This document shows, piece after piece, positions 25,370-33,559 of a DNA stretch of 64,000 nt (its first letter is position 1; every line of letters starts with the position of its first letter). A program made the translations under genes and the position numbers. The stretch spans positions 4,188,053-4,252,052 of the forward strand of contig NC_020504.1 in NCBI RefSeq assembly GCF_000349325.1. Direction: 5' to 3'. The notes below the pieces were generated by a model, which saw nothing but the letters and a program-made list of their open reading frames with translations, ran no database searches and was not told the DNA's origin. Source of the stretch: Streptomyces davaonensis JCM 4913. Its GTDB lineage: Bacteria > Actinomycetota > Actinomycetes > Streptomycetales > Streptomycetaceae.

Positions 25370-25804
25370 TCAGCCCTCGACCGTGATGCCCATGGAACGG
25401 GCGGTGCCGGCGATGATCTTGGACGCGGCGTCCAGGTCATTGGCGTTGAGGTCGGGCATCTTCGTGGTGGCGATCTCGCGGACCTGCGCCTCGGTGATCT
25501 TGGCGACCTTGGTCTTGTGCGGCTCGCCGGAGCCCTTCTCCACGCCCGCGGCCTTGAGGATCATCTTGGCGGCCGGCGGCGTCTTGGTCACGAAGGTGAA
25601 GGAACGGTCCTCGTAGACCGTGATCTCCACCGGGATGACCCAACCGCGCTGCGACTCGGTCGCGGCGTTGTAGGCCTTGCAGAACTCCATGATGTTGACG
25701 CCGTGCTGACCCAGCGCGGGGCCGACCGGCGGAGCCGGGTTGGCGGCACCGGCCTGGATCTGGAGCTTGATGAGCCCCGTGACCTTCTTCTTCTTGGGAG
25801 GCAT
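25370..25804 (-). CDS. rplK: 50S ribosomal protein L11
   Basis: GTPase-centre protein, thiostrepton and RelA-related site. 144 residues beginning [19 protein letters not shown], with the Pro-rich N-terminal domain ([19 protein letters not shown]). GGAGAG precedes the ATG. Preceded by the nusG terminator, so rplKA must have its own promoter in the 155-bp gap; I could not place it confidently. Confidence 0.98.
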
Positions 25805-25906
25805 AGCTCTCCGGGTCCTTTCGATTCGGGTCCTGCCTCCATCCGGGGACCACCCGGACGCAGGCATACCGCACAACGATAACGGGTATGGCTGTGCGGC
25901 CAAAAA

Positions 25907-25939
25907 CCGAGCAGGTCAGGCGATGCCTGACCTGCTCGG
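25907..25939 (-). terminator. secE-nusG terminator
   Basis: A perfect 15-bp inverted repeat (CCGAGCAGGTCAGGC and complement) with a minimal loop lies 20 bp beyond nusG, followed on the minus strand by TTTTT. A classical intrinsic terminator. Confidence 0.88.
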
Positions 25940-25959
25940 AAGCGTTCGTCCAGAAAGAG

Positions 25960-26805
25960 TCAGTTCTTCTGGATCTGGTCGAAGCTCAGCTCGACCGGGG
26001 TCTCGCGACCGAAGATCTCCACCAGACCCTTGACCTTCTTGGAGTCGGGGTTGATCTCGTTGATCGTCGCCTGGAGCGTGGCGAACGGACCGTCGGTGAC
26101 GGTGACCGAGTCGCCGACCTCGAAGTCCAGCACCTGGACCTCGACCTTGCGGGCCGGAGCCGGCTTGCCCTCGGCCTCGGCGGCCTCGCGAGCGGCCTTC
26201 TCCTCGGCCTCCGGGGCGAGCATCTTGACGATCTCGTCCAGGGTCAGCGGGTACGGGTCGTAGGCGTTGCCCACGAAGCCGGTGACGCCGGGGGTGTTGC
26301 GGACGACGCCCCAGGACTCGTTGGTCAGGTCCATGCGCACCAGGACATAGCCGGGGAGCTTGTTCTGGCGGATGGTCTTGCGGTCGCCGTTCTTGATCTG
26401 GACGACCTCTTCCTGCGGCACCTCGGCCTGGAAGATGTAGTCCTCGACGTTGAGCGAGACGGCGCGCTGCTCCAGGTTGGTCTTCACGCGGTTCTCGTAA
26501 CCGGCGTAGGTGTGGATGACGTACCACTCGCCGGGCAGCGTGCGCAGCTCCTCGCGCAGGGCGACGACGGGGTCGACCGGCTCGGCCGGCTCTTCCTCGG
26601 TCTCCTCGGCGACGGCCTCGTCCTCGGCTTCGGCGGCCTCGTCCTCGACGTGCACGGCCGCTTCCTCCGCGGGCTCGCCCGCCTCGGCGTCGGCAGCCTC
26701 GACCTCGTCCAGGTCCTCGTCCGCGCCCTCGACGATGTCGAGCTCATCTTCCACGGACACGCTCTCGTCCGGCTCGACGGCGTCGTTCAGGTTCTGGTCA
26801 GACAC
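25960..26805 (-). CDS. nusG: transcription termination/antitermination factor NusG
   Basis: Binds RNA polymerase and links it to Rho or to ribosomal S10. 281 residues from the GTG at 26803-26805, chosen because AGGAAG lies upstream; an ATG eight codons earlier has no ribosome-binding site. The first 85 or so residues are a highly acidic actinobacterial extension (Asp/Glu/Ala repeats). The NGN domain starts at [18 protein letters not shown], and the C-terminal KOW domain is at [18 protein letters not shown]. Co-transcribed with secE. Confidence 0.96.
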   Translation of the reverse strand: MSDQNLNDAVEPDESVSVEDELDIVEGADEDLDEVEAADAEAGEPAEEAAVHVEDEAAEAEDEAVAEETEEEPAEPVDPVVALREELRTLPGEWYVIHTYAGYENRVKTNLEQRAVSLNVEDYIFQAEVPQEEVVQIKNGDRKTIRQNKLPGYVLVRMDLTNESWGVVRNTPGVTGFVGNAYDPYPLTLDEIVKMLAPEAEEKAAREAAEAEGKPAPARKVEVQVLDFEVGDSVTVTDGPFATLQATINEINPDSKKVKGLVEIFGRETPVELSFDQIQKN

Positions 26806-26847
26806 GGTGGCTGCTTCTTCCTGGTACATAGGGGTGGAACATGCGAA

Positions 26848-26875
26848 AAGGGGCGCCGGTAACCGCGGCGCCCTT
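26848..26875 (-). promoter_or_regulatory. terminator-like hairpin between secE and nusG
   Basis: On the minus strand AAGGGCGCCG pairs with CGGCGCCCCTT (one bulge), then TTTC follows. Lying inside the secE-nusG transcript, it may act as an attenuator or processing site lowering nusG relative to secE. Inferred from structure only. Confidence 0.45.
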
Positions 26876-26885
26876 CGCTCCTGGC

Positions 26886-27173
26886 TCAGCCGAAGACGTA
26901 CTTGGCGGCGTGGTCGAGCCCATAGTCAATCACGGTCACCAGGCCGATCATGATGACGACAAAGACAATCACCACGGTCGTGTAAGTCGTCAGCTGACTG
27001 CGCGTCGGCCAGACGACCTTGCGAAGCTCGGCGACGATCTGCCGGTAGAAGAGGGCAAGACGCTTCAGCGGGCCCTTCTTGGCACGCTTACCGCCCTTGC
27101 GGGTCTTCTTCTTGGAATCCGGCGCCTCGTCCTGGGCATCAGGCATGTCGATGGAGCCCACGGCGTCCGTCAC
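26886..27173 (-). CDS. secE: preprotein translocase subunit SecE
   Basis: Single-span clamp subunit of the SecYEG channel. 95 residues from a GTG start with GTGAGGA upstream. The N-terminal half is charged and Lys-rich ([14 protein letters not shown]); the conserved SecE core follows ([19 protein letters not shown]) with one transmembrane helix ([20 protein letters not shown]). Position directly before nusG is diagnostic. tRNA-Trp lies 109 bp upstream and is probably in the same transcript. Confidence 0.97.
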   Translation of the reverse strand: MTDAVGSIDMPDAQDEAPDSKKKTRKGGKRAKKGPLKRLALFYRQIVAELRKVVWPTRSQLTTYTTVVIVFVVIMIGLVTVIDYGLDHAAKYVFG

Positions 27174-27281
27174 TCGTCCTCACCTGATTCCGGGTCGTGG
27201 CCGTGCCGCGCCCGGTCTGAGCCGCACGGCGGTGCATTGCTGTACGTACATGCGCACACATCCTGGCGAAGGTGTGTGTAG

Positions 27282-27354
27282 CAGGGCCGGAGGGACTTGA
27301 ACCCCCAACCGCTGGTTTTGGAGACCAGTGCTCTACCAATTGAGCTACGACCCT
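27282..27354 (-). tRNA. trpT: tRNA-Trp (CCA)
   Basis: 73-nt cloverleaf. Acceptor strands AGGGTCG and CGGCCCT pair with one G-U. The anticodon arm CTGGT-CTCCAAA-ACCAG gives anticodon CCA. The T arm contains GGTTCAAGTCC. CCA is not encoded at the 3' end. The trpT-secE-nusG order is conserved in actinobacteria. Confidence 0.97.
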
Positions 27355-27603
27355 TTGTGTGTTCCCCAACGTACCGCATCCGGACGGGTGCTCGGTGTGC
27401 ACCGTATGAGTGCGGGCTGCTGAAGGCCAACGAGGTGAGAGTGTACGTGGTCTCGGGCCCCTCGTCGAACAGAAAGTGCCCGTAGGCGCCTTGGGGATGC
27501 AAGATCGCCCAGCGTGCGGGGTGGATCCGGACGGTTGTTCAGCCGTTGTTCAGTCTGTGAAACCCGCGTGCCGGGGTCGTTTCGGGTCTGGAACGATGGG
27601 CCC

Positions 27604-28827
27604 ATGAGCGCTGCAACCCCTCCCACCGAGCGCCGGGTCTCCGCCCGAGTCGGCGCGATCTCCGAGTCCGCCACCCTCGCCGTGGACGCCAAGGCCAAGG
27701 CCCTCAAGGCCGCCGGGCGTCCGGTGATCGGCTTCGGCGCCGGTGAGCCCGACTTCCCGACGCCCGACTACATCGTCGAGGCCGCCATCGAGGCGTGCAA
27801 GAACCCCAAGTACCACCGCTACACCCCGGCCGGCGGTCTGCCCGAGCTGAAGGCCGCGATCGCCGCGAAGACGCTGCGCGACTCCGGCTATGAGCCCGAC
27901 GTCTCGCAGATCCTGGTCACCAACGGCGGCAAGCAGGCCATCTACGAGGCCTTCGCCGCGATCCTCGACCCGGGCGACGAGGTCATCGTCCCGGCGCCGT
28001 ACTGGACGACGTACCCGGAGTCCATCCGCCTGGCCGGCGGTGTCCCGGTCGACGTCGTCGCGGACGAGACGACCGACTACCGCGTCTCCGTGGAGCAGCT
28101 GGAGGCCGCGCGCACGGAGAAGACCAAGGTCGTCCTCTTCGTGTCGCCGTCCAACCCGACCGGCGCCGTCTACAGCGAGGCCGAGACCGAGGCGATCGGC
28201 CGCTGGGCCGTCGAGCACGGCCTGTGGGTGATGACGGACGAGATCTACGAGCACCTGGTGTACGGCGACGCCGCCGCGGTCTCCCTGCCGGGGCTGCTGC
28301 CCGAGCTGCGCGACAAGTGCGTCGTGGTCAACGGTGTCGCCAAGACCTACGCCATGACCGGCTGGCGGGTGGGCTGGGTCATCGGCCCGAAGGACGTCGT
28401 CAAGGCCGCGACCAACCTCCAGTCGCACGCGACGTCGAACGTCTCGAACGTGGCGCAGGTGGCCGCGCTCGCCGCCGTCTCCGGTGACCTGGACGCGGTC
28501 GCGAAGATGCGCGAGGCCTTCGACCGCCGCCGCAGGACGATCGTGCGGATGCTCAACGAGATCGACGGCGTGGTCTGCCCGGAGCCCGAGGGCGCCTTCT
28601 ACGCGTACCCGTCGGTCAAGGGCCTGCTGGGCAAGGAGATCCGCGGCAAGCGTCCGCAGAGCAGCGTGGAGCTGGCCGAGCTGATCCTGGAGGAGGCCGA
28701 GGTCGCGGTCGTCCCGGGCGAGGCCTTCGGCACGCCGGGCTATCTGCGGCTGTCGTACGCGCTCGGTGACGAGGACCTCGTCGAGGGCGTCAGCCGGATC
28801 CAGAAGCTGCTGGCCGAGGCCAAGTAG
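27604..28827 (+). CDS. aspC: aspartate aminotransferase (class I/II, PLP-dependent)
   Basis: Transfers the amino group between aspartate and 2-oxoglutarate, joining nitrogen metabolism to the TCA cycle. 407 residues, the normal length. Start ATG follows a poor ribosome-binding site but matches family N-termini ([20 protein letters not shown]). PLP-binding features are Asn in [11 protein letters not shown], Asp in MTDEIYEHL, the Schiff-base Lys247 in [16 protein letters not shown], and the substrate-binding Arg in YLRLSYAL. Single gene with a strong terminator. Other class I aminotransferases are possible by sequence alone. Confidence 0.92.
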   Translation: MSAATPPTERRVSARVGAISESATLAVDAKAKALKAAGRPVIGFGAGEPDFPTPDYIVEAAIEACKNPKYHRYTPAGGLPELKAAIAAKTLRDSGYEPDVSQILVTNGGKQAIYEAFAAILDPGDEVIVPAPYWTTYPESIRLAGGVPVDVVADETTDYRVSVEQLEAARTEKTKVVLFVSPSNPTGAVYSEAETEAIGRWAVEHGLWVMTDEIYEHLVYGDAAAVSLPGLLPELRDKCVVVNGVAKTYAMTGWRVGWVIGPKDVVKAATNLQSHATSNVSNVAQVAALAAVSGDLDAVAKMREAFDRRRRTIVRMLNEIDGVVCPEPEGAFYAYPSVKGLLGKEIRGKRPQSSVELAELILEEAEVAVVPGEAFGTPGYLRLSYALGDEDLVEGVSRIQKLLAEAK

Positions 28828-28850
28828 CCCAAGCAGCCGACAGGCTCTCG

Positions 28851-28882
28851 CGGGGCTCCTACGAAATTTCGTAGGAGCCCCG
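28851..28882 (+). terminator. aspC terminator
   Basis: A near-perfect palindrome of 15-bp arms (CGGGGCTCCTACGAA and complement) is followed by TTCTTT, 23 bp past the stop codon. Confidence 0.88.
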
Positions 28883-28955
28883 TTCTTTGTGCGAGCAAGA
28901 CCACGAACGGGGAAAGCGGTACCGGTACGGCGGTTGCGTACGGCAGGATCCTGGG

Positions 28956-29996
28956 ATGGAGCGTGTACGTGATGTCTCTGAGCTGCCGAAGGCCCATCTG
29001 CACCTGCACTTCACCGGGTCGATGCGGCCCGGCACCGTCCTGGAACTGGCCGACAAGTACGGCGTGCGCCTGCCCGAGGTGCTCACGGAAGCCCTGACGA
29101 GCGGGGAACCGCCGCAGTTGCGGGCGACGGACGAGCGGGGCTGGTTCCGCTTCCAGCGGCTGTACGACGCGGCGCGCTCGTGCCTGCGGCAGCCCGAGGA
29201 CATTCAGCGCCTGGTGCGCGAGGCGGCCGAGGAGGACCTGAACGACGGCTCGGGCTGGCTGGAGATCCAGGTGGACCCGACGTCGTACGCGCCCCGGCTC
29301 GGCGGGCTGATCCCGGCGCTGGAGATCATCCTGGACGCGGTGGAGACCACGTCGCGGGAGACGGGGCTCGGGATGCGGGTCCTGGTGGCGGCGAACCGGA
29401 TGAAGCACCCGCTGGACGCCCGCACGCTGGCGCGGCTCGCGGTGCGGTACGCGGACCGGGGAGTGGTCGGCTTCGGGCTGTCCAACGACGAACGGCGGGG
29501 CATGGCGCGCGACTTCGACCGGGCGTTCTCCATTGCCCGCGAGGGCGGTCTGCTCTCCGCTCCGCACGGCGGCGAGCTGACGGGCCCGGCCTCGGTCCGC
29601 GACTGCCTGGACGACCTGGACGCCGACCGGATCGGCCACGGCGTGCGCGCGGCGGAGGACCCGCGGCTGCTGAAGCGCCTCGCGGACCGCGGCGTGACCT
29701 GCGAGGTGTGCCCGGCGTCGAACGTGGCCCTCGGCGTCTACGAGAAGCCGGGGGACGTCCCTCTGCGCACCCTGTTCGAGGCCGGTGTCCCGCTGGCCCT
29801 GGGCGCGGACGACCCCCTGCTCTTCGGCTCCCGGCTCGCGGCCCAGTACGACATCGCCCGGCGGCACCACGCCTTCACGGACGCGGAACTGGCGGAACTG
29901 GCCCGGCAGTCGGTACGGGCGTCCGCGGCGCCGGAGGAGGTCAAGGCGCGGCTGCTGTCCGGTGTGGACGAGTGGCTGACTCGCCCGGCCGCCTGA
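28956..29996 (+). CDS. add: adenosine deaminase family protein
   Basis: 346 residues of the adenosine/AMP deaminase TIM-barrel family, which deaminates adenosine to inosine. The zinc HxH is at LHLHF (His16, His18); HGGELTG and RIGHGVRA supply the catalytic Glu and His; GADDPLLFGS holds the second Asp pair. The usual LDG after HxH is FTG here, so the residue that touches the ribose 5' side is changed and substrate range may differ. Start ATG at 28956 has AGGA upstream. The 3' end overlaps the convergent gene by 56 bp. Confidence 0.85.
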   Translation: MERVRDVSELPKAHLHLHFTGSMRPGTVLELADKYGVRLPEVLTEALTSGEPPQLRATDERGWFRFQRLYDAARSCLRQPEDIQRLVREAAEEDLNDGSGWLEIQVDPTSYAPRLGGLIPALEIILDAVETTSRETGLGMRVLVAANRMKHPLDARTLARLAVRYADRGVVGFGLSNDERRGMARDFDRAFSIAREGGLLSAPHGGELTGPASVRDCLDDLDADRIGHGVRAAEDPRLLKRLADRGVTCEVCPASNVALGVYEKPGDVPLRTLFEAGVPLALGADDPLLFGSRLAAQYDIARRHHAFTDAELAELARQSVRASAAPEEVKARLLSGVDEWLTRPAA

Positions 29997-30633
29997 AGTG
30001 GGCGTACGGCGGATAGGGCTTGAAGCAGATCAGGACCTCGACGGGGTGTCCTCCGCCGGGCGGCTGGACCAGCGCCAGGCACCCCATCATCGTCGAGCGC
30101 CCTTTGACGACGCCCTTCTGGCGGGGCCCGAAGCCTGCCGCGCGGGCGAGTTCGGATGCGGTGTGGGCGAACACGTCCCGGCTGCCGAACAGGAAGAGCG
30201 TCCGCGCGTGGGTGGCATGCCGCAGGTCGTCGCGGTCGTGCCGCGTCTGCCAGGTCTTCGCGTCCCGCGCGGTGCGTGCCTCGTCGGTGCCGACGGTCAG
30301 CGGGGTGCCCTGGCGCATTCTGGCGCGCAGTGCGGGCCATTGGCTGGGGCGCAGACCGAGCGTGTGGTGGGCGAGGACCAGGTCGACCTGCTCGCCCACG
30401 CCCTCGTCGGGCGGGACTCCGTCGCGCAGGGGGACGTGGACGATCGTGTGCCGGGAGCAGGCGGCGAAGGAGAAGAGTCCGGCCAGCCGGTTCAGGCCGT
30501 CGTGGTCACCGAGCAGCAGGCCGATGGGGTCGGGTGCCGTCAGTGACGTGTGGCGCAGGGGGGTGCGGGGCTGGACCACGCGGTGTTCGTACGGCCCGGT
30601 ACGGGGCCTGAACTCGGTCAGCCTCAGTCGCAT
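29941..30633 (-). CDS. hypothetical protein, convergent with adenosine deaminase
   Basis: 230 residues, unrecognised. It is Arg/His-rich and soluble, with no signal peptide or clear membrane helix. Conserved-looking blocks are APDPIGLLLGDHDGLNRLAG, HTIVHVPLRDGVPPDEGVG and ARTLFLFGSRDVFAHTASEL. Codon third positions are strongly G/C in this frame and GAGG precedes the ATG, supporting real coding. The stop lies inside the end of the adenosine deaminase gene (56-bp tail overlap). It follows the TetR gene at 30667-31290 by 33 bp on the same strand. Function cannot be assigned. Confidence 0.6.
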   Translation of the reverse strand: MRLRLTEFRPRTGPYEHRVVQPRTPLRHTSLTAPDPIGLLLGDHDGLNRLAGLFSFAACSRHTIVHVPLRDGVPPDEGVGEQVDLVLAHHTLGLRPSQWPALRARMRQGTPLTVGTDEARTARDAKTWQTRHDRDDLRHATHARTLFLFGSRDVFAHTASELARAAGFGPRQKGVVKGRSTMMGCLALVQPPGGGHPVEVLICFKPYPPYAHFRRPGESATRPHRTAAAP

Positions 30634-30666
30634 GTGCGATGCCTCATCTGCCTCATGGCATCAGGG

Positions 30667-31290
30667 TCACGGTCGGGCGTCGTCCGGCGCAACGGAGATT
30701 CCGCCCAGCAGGGTCCGGGCGAGCCGGGCGGCGAAGTCGTCCACGGGCGGGCGTTCGCCGTCCGGGGTGGCGTCGTAGGCGAAGGCGCGCTGGGCGCAGG
30801 CGCCGAGGAGCAGGGAGGCGGCCGCGAAGGTGTCGGCACCCGCGCGGACGCGGCCCGCGGTCTGCTCGGCGCGCAGATAGGCGTCCAGGGCCTCGATCGG
30901 CAGGTGCGGGCCGGCGCCGATCTTGCGCAGCGCGTCGTCGTGCCGCCGCTTGAGCTGTGCCTCGGCGTACAGGGAGGCGGCGATCGGGAAGCTCTGCTCG
31001 TAGAAGAGGGCCGCCTGCCGGGCGATCCGGGTCAGGTTGCCCTCCAGGGTGCCGGTCCCGGGCTCGGCCGTGAGTCCGCTGAGCAGGGGCGTCAGCCGGG
31101 GCAGCCGCTCGCTGAGGACCCGGACGAACAGCTCTTCCTTGCTCTCGAAGTACTTGTAGAGCGCGGCCTCGGAACACCCGGCCGCCTTGGCGATCTCCTT
31201 GGTGGTGGCCCGGCCGAGCCCGACGGTGAGCATCAGGTCATGGGCGGCGTCGAGGATGCGGACGCGGGCGGGCTTCTGCGCGGATTCCAC
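30667..31290 (-). CDS. TetR-family transcriptional repressor
   Basis: 207 residues from a GTG start. The N-terminal helix-turn-helix is typical (RILDAAHDLMLTVGLGRATT, then KEIAKAAGCSEAALYKYFES), with a helical ligand domain after residue 70. Divergent from an NAD(P)-binding oxidoreductase; the 112-bp space between contains two palindromes that look like its operators. Likely represses both itself and the oxidoreductase. Inducer unknown. Confidence 0.9.
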   Translation of the reverse strand: MESAQKPARVRILDAAHDLMLTVGLGRATTKEIAKAAGCSEAALYKYFESKEELFVRVLSERLPRLTPLLSGLTAEPGTGTLEGNLTRIARQAALFYEQSFPIAASLYAEAQLKRRHDDALRKIGAGPHLPIEALDAYLRAEQTAGRVRAGADTFAAASLLLGACAQRAFAYDATPDGERPPVDDFAARLARTLLGGISVAPDDARP

Positions 31291-31317
31291 GGATGGGGAC
31301 CTTACCGGGGTTGACGG

Positions 31318-31337
31318 GTGGGTGAGTACTTACCCAC
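31318..31337. promoter_or_regulatory. putative TetR operator 1
   Basis: The 20-bp sequence GTGGGTGAGTACTTACCCAC is palindromic except for one pair. It lies close to the TetR start (31290). Its half-site GGTGAGT is repeated in operator 2, with centres 36 bp apart. Confidence 0.65.
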
Positions 31338-31353
31338 TCTAGAGACAAAGTGG

Positions 31354-31373
31354 GGGTGAGTGAATACTCACCC
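31354..31373. promoter_or_regulatory. putative TetR operator 2
   Basis: GGGTGAGT and ACTCACCC form a perfect inverted repeat around GAAT, 29 bp before the oxidoreductase start. It shares half-sites with operator 1. Confidence 0.65.
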
Positions 31374-31402
31374 ACCAACTCACGGTGTAGTGGGGAGAAG
31401 CC

Positions 31403-32035
31403 ATGAAGCTCACGGTGTTCGGTGCCACCGGCGGCATCGGCCAGGAAATCGTCCGGCAGGCGCTGACCGCCGGGCACCAGGTGACGGCGGTCGTACGGGA
31501 TCCCGCGCGGCTCCCGGTGACGGGCGCGGGCCTGGAGGTGTTCCGCGCGGATCTGACCGACCCCGAGGCCGTACGCCCCGCCGTGACCGGCCGCGACGCC
31601 GTCCTGTCCGGTCTCGGCGCCCGCAGCCGCAAGGACGCCGGAGTCACCACCCGGCTCACCCGCGCGGTGCTGCGGGCCATGGAGGCCGAGGGCACGCGGC
31701 GGCTGCTGGTGGTGAGCGCGGCCCCGCTCGGACCGGCCGCGCCGCAGGACGGCCCGCTCGACCGCGCGATGCGTGCCATGGTCTCCGCGGTCCTCAAGGG
31801 CGTCTACGACGACCTCAGGGAGATGGAGGCGGAGCTCGCCCGCAGTGCCGTGGACTGGACCTCGGTGCGTCCGCCCCGCCTCCAGGAAAAGCCGCTCACC
31901 GGGATGTACCGCACGGTGGTCGGCGGCACCCCGGCCAGGAGCCGCTTCATCGGCCGCGCGGACGTGGCGCACGCGATGCTGGCGATGACCGAGGACGCGG
32001 GGACGGTGAAGCAGGGGGTGGGTGTGGCCTACTGA
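31403..32035 (+). CDS. NAD(P)-binding oxidoreductase (atypical short-chain/NmrA-like)
   Basis: 210 residues. A Rossmann fold starts at the N-terminus with MKLTVFGATGGIGQEIVRQA, the GxxGxxG dinucleotide motif. VRDPARL and FRADLTD follow as in NAD(P)H-binding atypical SDR proteins, and LLVVSAAPLG is the third strand. GGGAGAA precedes the ATG. Divergently paired with a TetR repressor, an arrangement common for detoxifying reductases. Substrate unknown. Confidence 0.85.
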   Translation: MKLTVFGATGGIGQEIVRQALTAGHQVTAVVRDPARLPVTGAGLEVFRADLTDPEAVRPAVTGRDAVLSGLGARSRKDAGVTTRLTRAVLRAMEAEGTRRLLVVSAAPLGPAAPQDGPLDRAMRAMVSAVLKGVYDDLREMEAELARSAVDWTSVRPPRLQEKPLTGMYRTVVGGTPARSRFIGRADVAHAMLAMTEDAGTVKQGVGVAY

Positions 32036-32045
32036 ACTCTGCGCG

Positions 32046-33101
32046 CTAGAGGCTTACGCCGACCGTCACCGGCTCGTTGACCAGCGTGATCCCGAAGGCC
32101 TCGCGGACTCCGCCGACGACCTCGCGGGCCAGCGCCAGCAGGTCCTCGGTGGTCGCCGCGCCCCGGTTGGTGAGGGCGAGGGTGTGCTTGGTGGAGATCC
32201 GCGCGGGCCCGCTGCCATAGCCCTTGGTGAAGCCCGCCTTGTCGATCAGCCAGGCGGCGGAGGTCTTGGTGCGCCCCTCCCCCGCCGGGTAGGCCGGGGG
32301 CTCCACGCCGTCGCCGAGCCGCTCCTGCACGCGCGCGCGGAAGGCCGCAAACTGTTCGTCGGTGAGGATCGGGTTGGTGAAGAACGATCCGGCCGACCAG
32401 GTGTCGTGGTCCTCGGGGTCCAGGACCATGCCCTTTCCGGCACGCAGCTTCAGGACGGTCTCCCGCGCGGAGGCCAGCGGCACCCGGTCACCGGGCTCGA
32501 CGCCAAGGGCACGGGCGGTCTCGGCGTACTTGATCGGCCCGGACAGCCCGTCGGCGTCCTCCAGCTCGAACCGGACGCGCAGGACGACATACCGCTCGGG
32601 GTCCGCCTTGAAGCGGCTGTGACGGTAGGAGAAGGCGCACTCCTCGTTCGTCAGCGTGACGGTCTCGCCGCTGCGTCGGTCGTAGGCGATCACCTCGGTG
32701 ATGGTGGAGGAGACCTCCTGGCCGTACGCGCCCACATTCTGGATCGGGGTCGCGCCCGCCGAGCCGGGGATGCCGGCCAGGCACTCGACGCCGGCGAGTC
32801 CGGCCTCGACGGTGCGGGCGACGGCGTCGGTCCACACCTCGCCCGCGGCGAGCTCCATGCGCGTGCCGACGATTTCGAGGCCCTTGGTGGCGATGACCAG
32901 CGCGGTTCCCTCGAAGCCCTTGTCGCCGATGACCAGGTTCGAGCCGCCTCCGATCAGCAAGAGCGGCGTGCCCGCGGCGTCGGCCTCGCGGACGGCGGCG
33001 ATCACCTCGGCATCGGTGGTGGCGGTGACCAGCCGGGTGGCCGGTCCGCCCAGCCGGAAGGTGGTCAGCGGGGCGAGCGGGGCATCGTGGAGTTCCTGCA
33101 C
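32046..33101 (-). CDS. murB: UDP-N-acetylenolpyruvoylglucosamine reductase
   Basis: Second committed step of peptidoglycan precursor synthesis: NADPH/FAD reduction of enolpyruvyl-UDP-GlcNAc to UDP-MurNAc. 351 residues from a GTG start (MQELHDAPLAPLTTFRLGG). The FAD-binding blocks are LLIGGGSNLVIGDKGFEG and LAGIPGSAGATPIQNVGAYG; the catalytic Ser lies in SAGSFFTNP, and the substrate-binding region is GYGSGPARISTKHTLALTN. An upstream in-frame extension lacks family similarity. Probably a single transcription unit after the hairpin at 33120-33147. Confidence 0.95.
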   Translation of the reverse strand: MQELHDAPLAPLTTFRLGGPATRLVTATTDAEVIAAVREADAAGTPLLLIGGGSNLVIGDKGFEGTALVIATKGLEIVGTRMELAAGEVWTDAVARTVEAGLAGVECLAGIPGSAGATPIQNVGAYGQEVSSTITEVIAYDRRSGETVTLTNEECAFSYRHSRFKADPERYVVLRVRFELEDADGLSGPIKYAETARALGVEPGDRVPLASARETVLKLRAGKGMVLDPEDHDTWSAGSFFTNPILTDEQFAAFRARVQERLGDGVEPPAYPAGEGRTKTSAAWLIDKAGFTKGYGSGPARISTKHTLALTNRGAATTEDLLALAREVVGGVREAFGITLVNEPVTVGVSL

Positions 33102-33119
33102 GCGCTCAAGGGTACGAGA

Positions 33120-33147
33120 ACGGCCCCACCGCTCAGGGCAGGGCCGT
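33120..33147 (-). terminator. putative terminator upstream of murB
   Basis: ACGGCCC and GGGCCGT form a 7-bp stem with a 14-nt loop 22 bp past the DUF3291 gene. It probably ends the transporter-DUF3291 transcript. Confidence 0.45.
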
Positions 33148-33168
33148 CTTCGGTACGACATCCAGGGC

Positions 33169-33549
33169 TCAGCTCAGCCGGCGGGCGGCCTCGGCCCAGT
33201 CGAGCGGGAGCTCGTCGCTCCTGGCCGTCCAGGTGGCGAACTTCGCGTCCCGCATGAGGGGGGCCAGGCCCCGGGAGGTCGGGGCGTGAGTGCCGGAGCG
33301 GGCGAAGGTCTTGAGGGCCTGCGGCGACTCCCAGGCGGACAGGGTCCAGAAGGTCCGCTTGAGCGGCTGCGCCTTCAGGGTGGCGCCGTACGCGCCGGGC
33401 GCCCGGCTGACCTGCCGCCACACGCCCGGGGTGCGGAGGAAGAACTTCAGCGCGCCCCAGCGGCTGCGAGTCTCGAAGCGGGAGGCGAAGACATGCACCT
33501 CGGTGCCGGTGGGCGGGGTGTTCGGGACGGTCCAGGGAAGGGTGGGCAT
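33169..33549 (-). CDS. DUF3291 domain protein
   Basis: 126 residues with a ferredoxin-like alpha/beta barrel of the DUF3291 family, related to small haem-binding monooxygenase-like proteins (TEVHVFASRFETRSRWGALK, then WTLSAWESPQALKTFARSGT). It starts 10 bp after the transporter stop, so it is co-transcribed with it and may be under the same TetR control. Chemical role unknown. Confidence 0.75.
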   Translation of the reverse strand: MPTLPWTVPNTPPTGTEVHVFASRFETRSRWGALKFFLRTPGVWRQVSRAPGAYGATLKAQPLKRTFWTLSAWESPQALKTFARSGTHAPTSRGLAPLMRDAKFATWTARSDELPLDWAEAARRLS

Positions 33550-33559
33550 GGTGTCCTCC

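Noticed and set aside
27550..28428. 292-codon frame opposite aspC
   Set aside because: Antisense shadow of a conserved aminotransferase.
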